Part shown: positions 1 to 10,050 of the stretch, piece by piece
Layout: every line of letters starts with the position of its first letter
Position numbering within the stretch: the stretch's first letter is position 1
DNA from: Chrysoperla carnea
Lineage: Eukaryota > Arthropoda > Insecta > Neuroptera > Chrysopidae
Direction of reading: 5' to 3'
Length of the DNA: 64,000 nucleotides
NCBI RefSeq assembly: GCF_905475395.1
Contig: NC_058342.1
Location: forward strand, 23,470,640-23,534,639
The notes under the pieces: model-generated
The model's database searches: none
Seen by the model: the letters and a program-made list of their open reading frames with translations, nothing else
What the model was told of the DNA's origin: nothing
Program-made: the position numbers and the translations under genes

Positions 1-772
1 TACTCAAAAGGTACTACTATGACACTCACTCAACTCATATAAAAATTTTCAACTTTCTAATTCAATTAGGAGGTGCTGTGGTGGTTTACAAAGCCTTAAA
101 AACCGCGAAAATTCAAGATGTTTCTACATAAAAAAAAGGAAGGAAGCTGGGAAATTTACAATCTCAAAAGCCATTTCTTTCTTGACATTCATTGAACCTA
201 CTGGTAATCTACCTTATAGCTCAATTTTATAAAGCTCTACAGATGGGAAAATCCATAAAAACGTCCAAAGAAAATGGTTTTTCTCCTGAGGATCTTTTCG
301 AAATTGTTGATATATATTTCCACTCGTACAATATTATTTAGCCTGATATACAAACCTCAAATTTCATAAATTTCAGCTCATTTGGGCAAAAAGGGCCGCT
401 ATATTATTGATATATAGATCCGATTTATATATACTAATATATTATGCATATTTATAAATCAAGCATTCACAAAACCCCATAAATCGTGTTCTAGGGATTA
501 TACAATTGATCTATAACGCATACGGCACACCCACCCCTCTTCGTAGACCTTACAAATGGCTATAAATACGCCCAAATATACTCAAGTATCCATCTATTGG
601 TGCCGTCATCCTATTATCATACATTGTTCCCGTGGTACATGACACTACATACGGCCAAACGGCGCGGTAGTTGGCAAGTACTAGCTAGTAGTGTGCAATT
701 AAAAACGATACCAACTGTCAGATAGAAAATAGAAAAAAAGGGTACTAATTGTGTTAAAAAATATTGTCAAAA
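1..772. other. Region upstream of the succinyl-CoA ligase gene
   Basis: AT-rich sequence with no coding region that I can support. The promoter and 5' UTR of the downstream gene must lie here because its first exon starts at 773, but no TATA box or initiator stands out clearly enough to mark. A less AT-rich patch at about 600-715 is the likeliest place for the core promoter; that is inference from composition and position only. Confidence 0.4.
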
Positions 773-3700
773 ATGGCTGCTTCAACACGGATTTTTACAA
801 AGCTCTTAGGTAATAATTATATAAGTATTATTCTCAAATAGTTATTATTCATAATTATTTATTTATTTCAATATTTTTATATTTATTTTACGATTTTTAA
901 CCTTCTAAATGAATTTGTTCTTCAATTGTACTTGAAAATTTTCATATATTTCTTGTGTTATTCGATACGAGATGTTATTTTAGACCGAATGTCATTGAAA
1001 ATTATACTATTTTCATTCAAAAATTTTGAGTTTTTTTTATAAAAAATTTGACATACAAGATTTAATATTGCTCTTTGTACATACTTAATTGAAGTTTGAA
1101 CATTTGACCCCATTCATCAGAGGGATCAAAGTTTTATAAACAAAAATGGTATGTTTTTGTTTAGTAAGAAAAAAAGATTATTTTTTTCAAATTTTTGAAT
1201 AATCTTGTCAAGTTTTTTTTGCAAATTTTTTGGTCAAACTACAAAGTTTAATATTATTCAATGTATTATTTAAGTTGTAATTAGCGCCGAATTAACACTT
1301 GAATTTATTAAGCCGGATATAGAAAATGATGCGGAAATTTTGCCTTGAAAAGCAAAAATGAATTTTATTTCGAATCGTAAAAAATTAGACTAAAATCTTT
1401 TAGATTTTGATAGTTAGAAAACCAAAAACGATATTGACTTTTTATTTTCAGTATCTTAATTTTAAAGATATCAAAATTCAAACAAGCTTATCAGTTCCAA
1501 CTGAAATTTTTGTCCCCAAAAGTAATAATAATATGAATCATCTGAATCAATTCAATATTTAAATATTTTTTATTAATATTATAAAATTTTTCCTATCCAC
1601 GAACGGTGAAAAGCGATTATTATCAAATAATGTAATTGCTCGAAAATCAATCAATTTTTTTTAATCTCTCCGTTTTCTGAATCGAAATTCAAGATAAGAT
1701 TTTATATTAATTAAATATTTAGCCTCTTTTTACTATCGGATGTAGTTCGTGTTAATTTAGAATCTTAGAATTTTTAAAGCTGGGTACAAATTTTCAACCT
1801 TCTCTTGGTTGTAGTTTCGTAAATAACCTCTGGAAACTAAACTTGGAAAAATCACTGCTTTTCAACCCCTTAATATTACCAGATGGGATTTGTATAAAAT
1901 TAGGCACTAAAAAGCAACATCGCGAAGCCATATACTAATTGGCAATATTCTATCTTTTATAGTTTCTGAGAAAACCTTTGGAAATTAGATTACCCATTGT
2001 AATGCTCTGTGGTTTTTCAGAGCTTTCCTCCGAAATTAAATAAGGTTCTCGATTGGTATAAGTAGGTTCAACCATCTTGGCTACGTTAATGGAAATGTCA
2101 GGAAGGAATTTTATAACTTTCGTAACAAAGTTCTAAAAAATGTTCATAATGTTATTCTATACAAATTAGTTTAAACAAATGATAACAAAATATTGACTGA
2201 GTTAATGGTTGAAATATCATGTATAGACAGTGCAATATATAGACTACGCAATCGTTTGTTTTTTTAAGTCAGTAATAATTTGATCAGGGAATTTTATTTT
2301 GGAAAAGCAGTGGCCACCATGGTTCAAGTTATTGGTTTATTGTTCCAATTTCATACCAATCTGACCTAAAAATATTAAGGGGATCAAAATTTTCCCCACT
2401 AAATATTAATACGAGTTTTTTTTGTTTCAATTTTTCTAGATGGAGTTAGAATAGCTGGACCCGCATTCACAAACAAGTCTCGTTTAATGAGCTCAATCTA
2501 TGAAGAAACAAGAAAAAACTTAGTGCTAACTAGAGACACAAAAGTGATTTGCCAAGGTTTCACCGGCAAACAAGGCACATTTCATAGTCAACAAGCATTA
2601 GATTACGGTACAAAAATCGTTGGAGGTGTATCACCCGGCAAAGGGGGTAAAACACATTTAGGCAAACCCGTATTTAATTCAGTGAAAGAGGCTCGTGCCG
2701 CAACTGGTGCCGATGCTACCGTCATCTATGTACCACCTCCAGGTGCTGCAGCAGCCATTATGGAAGCAATTGATGCTGAAGTGCCCTTAGTCGTTTGTAT
2801 CACAGAAGGTATCCCTCAACAAGACATGGTCAAAGTGAAAAATCGTTTACTTCAACAAAATAAAACAAGATTACTTGGTCCCAATTGTCCTGGTATCATT
2901 GCACCGGATCAATGTAAGATTGGTATCATGCCTGGACATATTCACTGCCGTGGTCGTATTGGTGTTGTATCCCGTTCAGGAACCTTAACCTATGAAGCGG
3001 TACATCAAACTACACAAGTTGGCTTAGGACAAACATTATGTGTTGGTATTGGTGGAGATCCTTTCAATGGAACCGATTTTATTGATTGTTTAGAATGTTT
3101 CTTGCACGATCCAGCCACGGATGGTATTATTTTGATTGGAGAGATTGGTGGTGTAGCCGAAGAACAAGCTGCCGAATACTTATTACAACACAATTCTGGT
3201 CCAAAACGTAAACCAGTTGTTTCATTCATTGCTGGTTTATCGGCACCCCCAGGTAGACGGATGGGTCATGCTGGAGCTATCATATCTGGGGGCAAAGGTG
3301 GTGCACAAGATAAAATTAATGCTCTCGAACAGGTAATTAATCACTTATTTATACACTTACTTTCCCAAATCTACTCGTGAGACTTTGAATTCTAAGTGAA
3401 ACAGTTGTCTAAAGATTGTATTAGAAAATGTTTTAACATTCCTGTGAACTCTCTTCAATGGGCAAATTTTAACCCTTCCCATAAAAGTTCTATCGATACT
3501 CCGAGTGAAGCTATCCTTATTTATCGTTTAAAGTGTAAATCTGTTTTTAACCTGGGTTTGGAGTTTTAAGAATTAAGGTTACTCAGATAATAAACAAAAA
3601 TTCACCTATCGAATTTCTTGGATTATTGCCGACATATCGCTTCAAAATTCTTCGTGGTTGAATCTTTATCCCCTCTCTCCCATAAATTCGGCAGCCTGAC

Positions 3701-4926
3701 ATCGAATTATTCAGCAGCAGGAATTCATTACTAAGGTCATGACACATAAGCTTTTTCCACTTCTTTTCATTCTTCTCTATTTCTAGTTTTTCTTCCCCAG
3801 TAAAACTTCCAATTTTCTTTCGATTGCCGAACGATTGACTTGTATCGAATTTGCCATATTAACCATAAAAATGTAAAAGTAAACTTCACCATAACAAAGT
3901 TTGAAAGTTAAATTAAAGCGAAGAAGTTGGAGGATGACAAAACGTCCATACATGTTATTTGCACCTGCAGAAATCTGCAGGGCGTTAGATTCAGAATGTT
4001 CAGGTCCGAAACCTTGGATCAATTCATCTATCTTGAGAGAGATGCCGACGGAGAAGCTGTGGGCTTTCTGCGTGGCGCCTCGCCTAAACAAAATCCTTTA
4101 GTTTCCATTTTAACCCTTCATCCGATTTTAACAGCGTTTTTTACCCGGAGATGTCTCGTCTCCGGATGAGAGATCGTTCTCAAGGAGGGCACAGAGGACT
4201 CTTGGTCTAAGTGCTGAGGACGCACTTGCGGTACCCCTCTTTTGTTTTATTATTATTATTAAAGCGAAGAAGTTATAAGCATTCAAAGATTGTTGCCCGT
4301 CTCTTTCTTGCAAAACAGTTGTATTTGTAATTTATCTCTATGATAATACTCAACAATGACATTGCTTTTAAAGTATCATCCTCTTTGTTTAATTAGTAGT
4401 TTTAAACGTTCATCTTTTGCATACTTCTAAAGATTTTCAAAAACCAACTTCACTTTTCTGTACCTGTAATGAGAATGCTTCACCTGAAGTGATAAAAAAA
4501 ATTTACTCATTACCCCCTTTTTAAATAAATCCATGGACACTACACAAGGACACTCAAATCCATGTAATCAAATATTTGTCAAATAAAAGATGGCAGTAGC
4601 GTTCCTTTTGCACTGTTTTGAACCGCGATAGAGGAAGAAGAGTTAGACGCGAGTTTGATTTTTACAATATGACGCATTTACGTAGTATTTCGTTCGTATG
4701 TGCTCGTATTTATTTCGTGCATGCACTCCAGTGCAAATTCGTTGACAAATTTTGTCAACTCTTTCGTTTGAGCTGAGTATCCTTGTGTAGTGTCCACGAA
4801 AAAATCCTTGAACTAATTTCGATTTTCTTTTAATATTTTCAGGCAGGAGTAGTTGTTACCAAATCACCAGCCCAGATGGGAACAGAATTGATAAAAGAAA
4901 TGAGACGTTTAAACTTAACCAAGTAA
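773..4926 (+). CDS. SUCLG1: Succinyl-CoA ligase (ADP/GDP-forming) alpha subunit, mitochondrial
   Basis: The alpha subunit pairs with an ADP- or GDP-specific beta subunit in the mitochondrial matrix and interconverts succinyl-CoA and succinate with substrate-level phosphorylation in the TCA cycle. I join three exons, 773-809, 2440-3332 and 4843-4926, all with GT-AG introns and matching phases, giving 337 aa, close to the family length. The short first exon encodes [12 protein letters not shown], the start of a plausible mitochondrial presequence. The CoA-binding motif [10 protein letters not shown] lies at about residues 52-61 and [10 protein letters not shown] at about 158. GEIGG at about 246-250 carries the glutamate that contacts the phosphohistidine. 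GHAGAI holds the catalytic histidine, about residue 289. Exon 3 encodes the conserved end [13 protein letters not shown]. Reading on past 3332 would add an intronic tail and lose this C terminus. The gene looks intact. Intron 1 holds an R1 fragment; intron 2 holds a LINE fragment and a MITE. Confidence 0.95.
2189..2262 (-). repeat. R1 family fragment in intron 1 of SUCLG1
   Basis: A short degenerate piece of the R1 right end: the stretch reading TTGACTGAGTTAAT, then ATCATGTATAGACAGTG, then a run ending CAATCGTTTG, matches the reverse complement of the right ends at 8380-8430 and 24890-24940. Confidence 0.6.
3929..4257 (+). mobile_element. 5'-truncated non-LTR retrotransposon (LINE) fragment with TSD
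   Basis: A 329-bp insertion in SUCLG1 intron 2, flanked by 17-bp direct repeats ATTAAAGCGAAGAAGTT at 3912-3928 and 4258-4274. It ends in a TTATTATTATT tail, as target-primed retrotransposition produces. Its 5' part reads in one frame as a peptide with H-x3-C-x-C-x2-L spacing followed by R ([15 protein letters not shown], from about 3945). That resembles the histidine/cysteine tail of the endonuclease-RT ORF in Jockey, R1 and I-type LINEs. A 3' UTR of about 120 bp follows. The direct repeats and tail are seen directly; the clade is a guess. Confidence 0.8.
4534..4796. mobile_element. Small TIR element (MITE) in SUCLG1 intron 2
   Basis: The ends are inverted copies of TGGACACTACACAAGGAYAC, running to about 23 bp with one mismatch, 263 bp apart with no coding capacity. 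An internal palindrome GTTGACAAATTTTGTCAAC lies at 4741-4759. No clear target-site duplication is visible, so the superfamily is undetermined. Confidence 0.65.
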
Positions 4927-5364
4927 ACGCCAATACCTAAGAAACAAAAAAGTATTACCTAATATAAATAAATTAACAAAAAAAACTAAGAAAATCAAGA
5001 AAATCTATTGAGAAAAATGTGAAAAATGAACTAAGTCACTAAAAATAATTATGGATATGTAGTATTGTATTATCAAAAAAAACTCATCAATTTTAATTGT
5101 TAATATTTTAATATGGCACACAAGAATCCAAATCAAACGCGTTCAAGACTCATCCATCTCCTAATTCTTCGTTATCATTTTAAATTTTTCGTTTTTTTGT
5201 TTTTCTTTTTTAAAATAAATGCAATCGGTGCAAAACCAAAACAAATGCTGTACTAATTTTTAAAAATAAAGCTCCAATTTTAAACTAAATAGTATAAAAA
5301 ACAAAGTATATTAAACAAATTTGTTAATGTTATTGTAAAACTATATTATATCCGGTTAAATAAA
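4927..5364 (+). promoter_or_regulatory. SUCLG1 3' UTR with polyadenylation signals
   Basis: After the stop at 4924-4926 the AT-rich sequence has AATAAA hexamers at 5214-5219, 5265-5270 and 5359-5364. Any of these could direct cleavage; which one is used cannot be told from sequence. Confidence 0.55.
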
Positions 5365-6454
5365 ACTTATAAAAATATTTTTTTTGGTTTTTTATTATTT
5401 TTTATGATTGCCATGACATCAGATTTAGTTTTCTAGTTCTTGTCGTAACACCAAAAAATTCCCAAACTTGATATATTTGGTTTTTTGTAAAATCGGTTAT
5501 AACGACGAATTTTCATGGTTCAAACAAAATCGAAACATATTTCAGGATGTCGTTCAGCTGCCCTTGAAAACTTAGAAATGTTCGTGATTTTTTTTCGTAT
5601 CCTCAAAACTGTGATTTCTGTAAAACGGTAAATCTACCGGATTTTGATAATTAATTCAGAAAATTTTGAGAGAAGGCTAATTTTTAATTTCCCAGAGGAA
5701 GCTAATGTAATGGGCCGATTTTGAAAATCTCCAGTTTTACATATTTCCACGGTTTCAAGGTCGCAATAGGTCGTGTGTGTGTTATTTGACACGTGATCGC
5801 AGGGCTTATTCGACGCGTATTTAAGAGGTTTCAGCAGAATTAGTTGAGCCGTTTTTAATGGTAGTAAAAAAACTGAGTAAACAGAATCTGAAAAGTGGAT
5901 AAAACACATCATTTATTATACTGGGAAGTTTGAATGATTCTTATTATGTTCTATGGAAATGCCGAGCGTAGTTTTTCATACAACATAGAAGTTTTGGTAG
6001 AAAATCTAAATGTTCGTGGAATGGCACGATCAAAACCTTTTTGAATTTTCACAAACATAGAAAAGCAGAATTGGATTTTTTTTTAAATCAAAGATTGTCA
6101 AAGAAAAAGCAAACCAAAAACGAGAGTGGGTAGAGAAACTGAATAAACTTGAGGTGAAGAAGAAAAGAATACAAGAAAGCTACGATCAAGAATTAAAGTT
6201 TGATAAACGAAAAAGCTGAAAAGTTAAAAAAATAAAATAAATGTTTTTCTATATAAGTTTAAACTTAAAATAAATCATTCTTTTTAATTAAAAAAAGTGT
6301 CTATAAGGTGTTTGGATACCAAAACGAAAGTGTTATGAAAAAAACTGAAATTTTGTGTGTCAATTAATTAGTAATATGCCTTCTGTATAAATTTCAAGTC
6401 GATTTTCTGTAAGGTTTATGATAAATTAATCATTAAAAACAGCCCTTTTTACAT
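5365..6454. other. Intergenic, no gene recognised
   Basis: Only short, lineage-unsupported ORFs. At about 5485 the motif ATCGGTTATAACGACGAA belongs to a degenerate motif series seen elsewhere in the window (34.6, 35.5, 43.8, 46.0 and 52.7 kb). Confidence 0.5.
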
Positions 6455-7570
6455 GGTGGGATATGACGAAGTCGTAATAAATGTTGGTTTTTTAGTCAAT
6501 AAGTGCTTTTAAAAATGTTTTATCATTTACATACAATACTTATATCAATATTCCCCAAGTTTTAAGCTTTAAAATCATACCAAAATTAAGAACTGTGCAT
6601 AAAAATGAAAAACTTTTTTTGGTAAAAACAGTGACTTTGATAGTTAATTTCCCATAAACTGCACAGAGAATCGATATGAATTTTTCACAAACGACGCACG
6701 TGTAAAAGAATTATTAATTGATAGATAAAATTTCAATTTTCTTAATCATTTTTTTGGTATCGAAATACCTTAAACTTACCGAGTACAAAATAAAAATACA
6801 TAAGCTCTATGCTTGCAACTTTAACTGAGCCCATCTTTACAACTACATGCAGATAACATAACCTTACGGCAGTTTTAACGATCTTAAATCGTAATTATTT
6901 TTATGAGGCTCACCTCGAGGCTTTGAAGATTGTAAATAATAAGAAAGTAATTCATATTGTTCATTATTTTCACGATGGTTACAGTTAAAAATATTTTCTC
7001 CTACGATAACTTAACTTAACAAGAATATTGTGCTTAATTTTGTAGAAGTATTTGATGAATAATTCAATATTTATAGTTAAAATGTTAAAAAAGATTATTT
7101 TTTACACGATTTTTTTTACATGGGTTGTCCCGTACTAATTAGTACGAATTATTATCATGCTCTCTTTGTTTTAGATTTTCAAAATCTTGTCTCCTCTCAT
7201 TTGTACTATGTTGTGAAATAGAGTTTAAATAGCTCATATTCATACGTGAGCTGTATCATACAGTTGCCGTTAATGGAAATGGAAGTTTTGTCTTGCAATT
7301 AGACAAAATTTTTGGAAAAGCCCTGTTATTTATAATAGGGCGCAGAAATTAAATCAAAAAATATTATATAAATGTTTTATTAATTGAACAGAATATTAAC
7401 AGTAAACAAAAATCAAAGTGTATTTTTTTTTTAGTACATATATTTTCATAACAACTAATATTTCTCTCCTAATTATCCCAATTGGAAAATCGGGTGCGTT
7501 AATATTTTTATCATGAGACTCCTCAGCCTGTTGTACTATTTAAACCTTAAAATGAATCTTAGAACCAATA
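6455..7570 (+). repeat. R2 dispersed repeat, about 1.1 kb, copy 1
   Basis: This block matches the reverse complement of 24950-26157 along most of its length, with a few internal indels of 10-100 bp. Conserved landmarks are the 16-bp palindrome CGTACTAATTAGTACG (7131-7146, again at 25454-25469), the hairpin GCCCTGTTATTTATAATAGG at about 7320, and a segment at 6600-6790 that also occurs as the flanking inverted arms of the R1 copy at 7.9-8.5 kb. No intact ORF is visible, so this is probably a non-autonomous or decayed mobile element. Confidence 0.75.
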
Positions 7571-7855
7571 AAGGATAATAATGTTAGAGATACCTTTAGA
7601 TGCTTCAAATATTGTGAATTTTAGCCAAACAAAAAGAATTGTCACTTCTTTTCTTAGGAGTAGAAATTCGAAAATAGGAATGGTGAAATGTACCTAATTT
7701 TAGCAGAAGTATTTAAGATATATCGATACCGAAAAAATGAAAATGATCCGAATGACATGAAATTTTATTTATCAAATTAATCATCCTCTTATACGTCTTT
7801 TGTGAAAAATTCATATCGATTCTCTGTACGCTTTATGAGAAATGTTCCTTCCCTT

Positions 7856-8445
7856 TTTATACCATGTATATATGAAATATACATAGTATATGAAGTTTAG
7901 TCCCAAATTTGTAACGCTTAAAACTATTGATGCTACGAAAAAAATTTTTGTATAGGTGTTCATAGAATCATCTAATTAGTCCATTTCCGGTTGTATGTCT
8001 ATCTGTCTGTCTGTCGTCTGTCCGTCTGTCATCACGATTACTCAAAAACGAAAAAGGATATCAAGCTGAAATTTTTATAGCGTGCTGAGGACGTAAAAAT
8101 TGAGGCCAAGTTCGTAAATGAGCAACATATGTCAATTGGATCTTGGGTCCGTAGGGCCCATCTTGTAAACCGTTAGAGATAAAACAAAACATTAAATGTA
8201 AAAAAAGTTCCTTATAAAAAAATAAAACAACTTTTGTTCCAATCATTTTTTCGTAAACATCACTGTTTACCAGTGAAAGCGCAAATTATGAGCAAATTGT
8301 ATAGTATATATGTTATGGCTATATCAGTTATATATGTGTGACATGTTTGTAGGTATGTGTTATGTGACAGAGTAATGAACACTGTCCATACATGGTATTT
8401 CAATAATTAACTCAGTCAATTGTTTGTTTTCACTTGTTTTTGGTA
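7856..8445 (+). repeat. R1 family, near-complete copy A
   Basis: Reference copy of the window's most repeated family. It starts with a small hairpin (ATACCATGTATATATG, then an AT-rich inverted match). It then carries TTTAGTCCCAA, a CTGT-rich run, TCACGATTACTCAAAAACG, GTCTTGGGTCCGTAGGGCCC and ATCACTGTTTACC, and ends with ATACATGGTATTTCAATAAT and CAGTCAATTGTTTG. ATACCATGTATA at the left and its complement near the right end face each other about 540 bp apart. The copy lies between inverted arms of about 130 bp (7722-7850 and 8670-8797), so it may be the core of a larger element. No coding potential. Confidence 0.8.
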
Positions 8446-8459
8446 AAAACACTGACTTT

Positions 8460-8661
8460 CCCTGGTGGAAAAAATATTTGAAGAAAGAATAAGAAATTCT
8501 GAAAAAGTCTTAGGAACTTTGAATTTCTCAACGTTTTCGGACTAGTCTAATTCAGAGTTATTCAGAGTTCTTAATACTTTTTTAAAGTTTCTAAGATTTT
8601 TTCTGAGTTTCCTAAGAATTATTAAGACTTATTCTTTTTTCAAATATTTTTTCCGCCAGGG
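8460..8661. mobile_element. 202-bp MITE with 34-bp terminal inverted repeats
   Basis: The ends begin CCCTGGTGGAAAAAATATTT and CCCTGGCGGAAAAAATATTT and match at about 32 of 34 positions. It interrupts sequence that is continuous in the related block at 6620-6660 (GACTTTGATAGTTAAT), which gives an independent empty-site comparison. The target-site duplication is short or absent (at most TT/TTT), so the superfamily is unclear. An inner inverted pair (AAGTCTTAGG... and its complement) makes it highly foldable. Confidence 0.75.
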
Positions 8662-9074
8662 TTGACAGTTAATTTTTCTTGAGCCATTCAGAGACTCGAT
8701 ATGAATTTTTTCACAGAAGACGTCTAAAAGAATGATTAATTGATTATAATCAAATTTCAAATTTTGGGGATCATTTTCTTGTTTTTCGTATCGAAATGCC
8801 TTTAAAAACATTATTTTTAGTCCTGGAAATCCTTGAAATGTCCTTAAATTTTACTTTTTAAACACTCTGATATTTTTATGTTTTATTATATTTTAATTTT
8901 TCGATATTTTTTAAGTGGTTAAGAAAATTTAAAAAAAATCAGCAAAATTTTTGTCTCCAATTTCGATAAAATTCAACACATAAGGTAATTTTGACCCAAA
9001 AAATACAAAACGCAAGTTTGATAATTGGATGTATAATTTTTGAGATATCGTCCATAATCCCATACGAGGGGTGT

Positions 9075-9363
9075 AAGGTTGCCACCTCAAAGTTCTGGAA
9101 AGTCAGGATCGATATTTTTGATGTTTTGTAGACCCACTTTTCCTGTAATTCAAAATTTAAATAACCATCCGTCAAATATAATTGACAATAACAGGTGCTT
9201 AGAACTCAATTATTTACTTGAATAAGAACAAACTTGAACAAACAATCAAAAAACGTTTTTATTTACTGAATTCTGAAGGATTTATATTGATATCGGGATT
9301 CGGGAGGTATTGACTACACGATTTATGGAGTCTCCCGATCAAATCTGGAAAGGTGGCAACTCT
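9075..9363. mobile_element. Probable MITE with GTTGCCACCT ends
   Basis: GGTTGCCACCT at 9077-9087 faces AGGTGGCAACT at 9351-9361. Sequence just inside the left end (CAAAGTTCTGGAAAGTCAGG) recurs in degenerate form at about 38890, and the same kind of end (AGGGTTGCCACCT) opens the element at 39570. No ORF or clear target-site duplication is present. Confidence 0.45.
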
Positions 9364-10050
9364 AGAGGCGCGAATACATCGGATCCATTTCATGCAATTT
9401 GATGGATAAATGTGTGTTAACATATTTTTCAAGAACGAATTTTGTTTCTATTCGCCTTTTTAATACCTCCATTTTGATATATAACATGCCCTCAATAAAA
9501 ACGTCCAAAACCTAGTGAAAATTGAGAAAGGATTTCTGAAATCGAATATTTTTGATCCGAGTCATTTTCTTATTTTAATAGTTTATACATTATATATATA
9601 CAGAGGTTACGTGGCGTTCACACCAAATTCTGATATCTCGTAAACTAACTGGTAAAATTAGCTCTTTGTGGTATTTTATGTATTAAACAACAAAGAACAA
9701 CATGGCAAAAAATCAAACTTATATATCCTTAAACTCTTCTGCAGCACCAACCACCTTAATAATTTAGGAAATACAAAAATTATGACACAGTTAACGCATA
9801 AATAATTTAAACATTTAAATATCAAATCAAATTAAATTTAAAATGTAATTTTAAATTCAAGATTCTAATATTTTCATTTTTAAAAATACGCGCCTTTAAA
9901 ATATATAAACTATTTATGTTTGTATATAGTACGCATGTGTCATTATCCAGTAGCCTCAAATAAAATAATTTTAATGGCAAGTGAAGTGGTGTTGTGTATT
10001 GTGATTTAAAACATTTAAAAATAAAGTTTTCACCATAAAATTCATACAAA

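Noticed and set aside
3333-3380. Reading the SUCLG1 exon 2 frame on to the stop at 3380
   Set aside because: It crosses a clear splice donor (CAG|GTAATT) and would replace the conserved C terminus found at 4843-4926 with unrelated residues.
3783-4169. Three overlapping short ORFs as host genes
   Set aside because: They lie within the LINE insertion in SUCLG1 intron 2 and at its left border; only one frame has a LINE-like motif.
7997-8032. CTGT/GTCTGTC run, considered as a CRISPR-like or simple-repeat locus
   Set aside because: It is a short internal segment of the R1 family, found at the same place in most copies; there are no spacers.
7856-8445. R1 as a Helitron
   Set aside because: There is a hairpin near one end, but no CTRR terminus after it and no TC start at the other end could be recognised.
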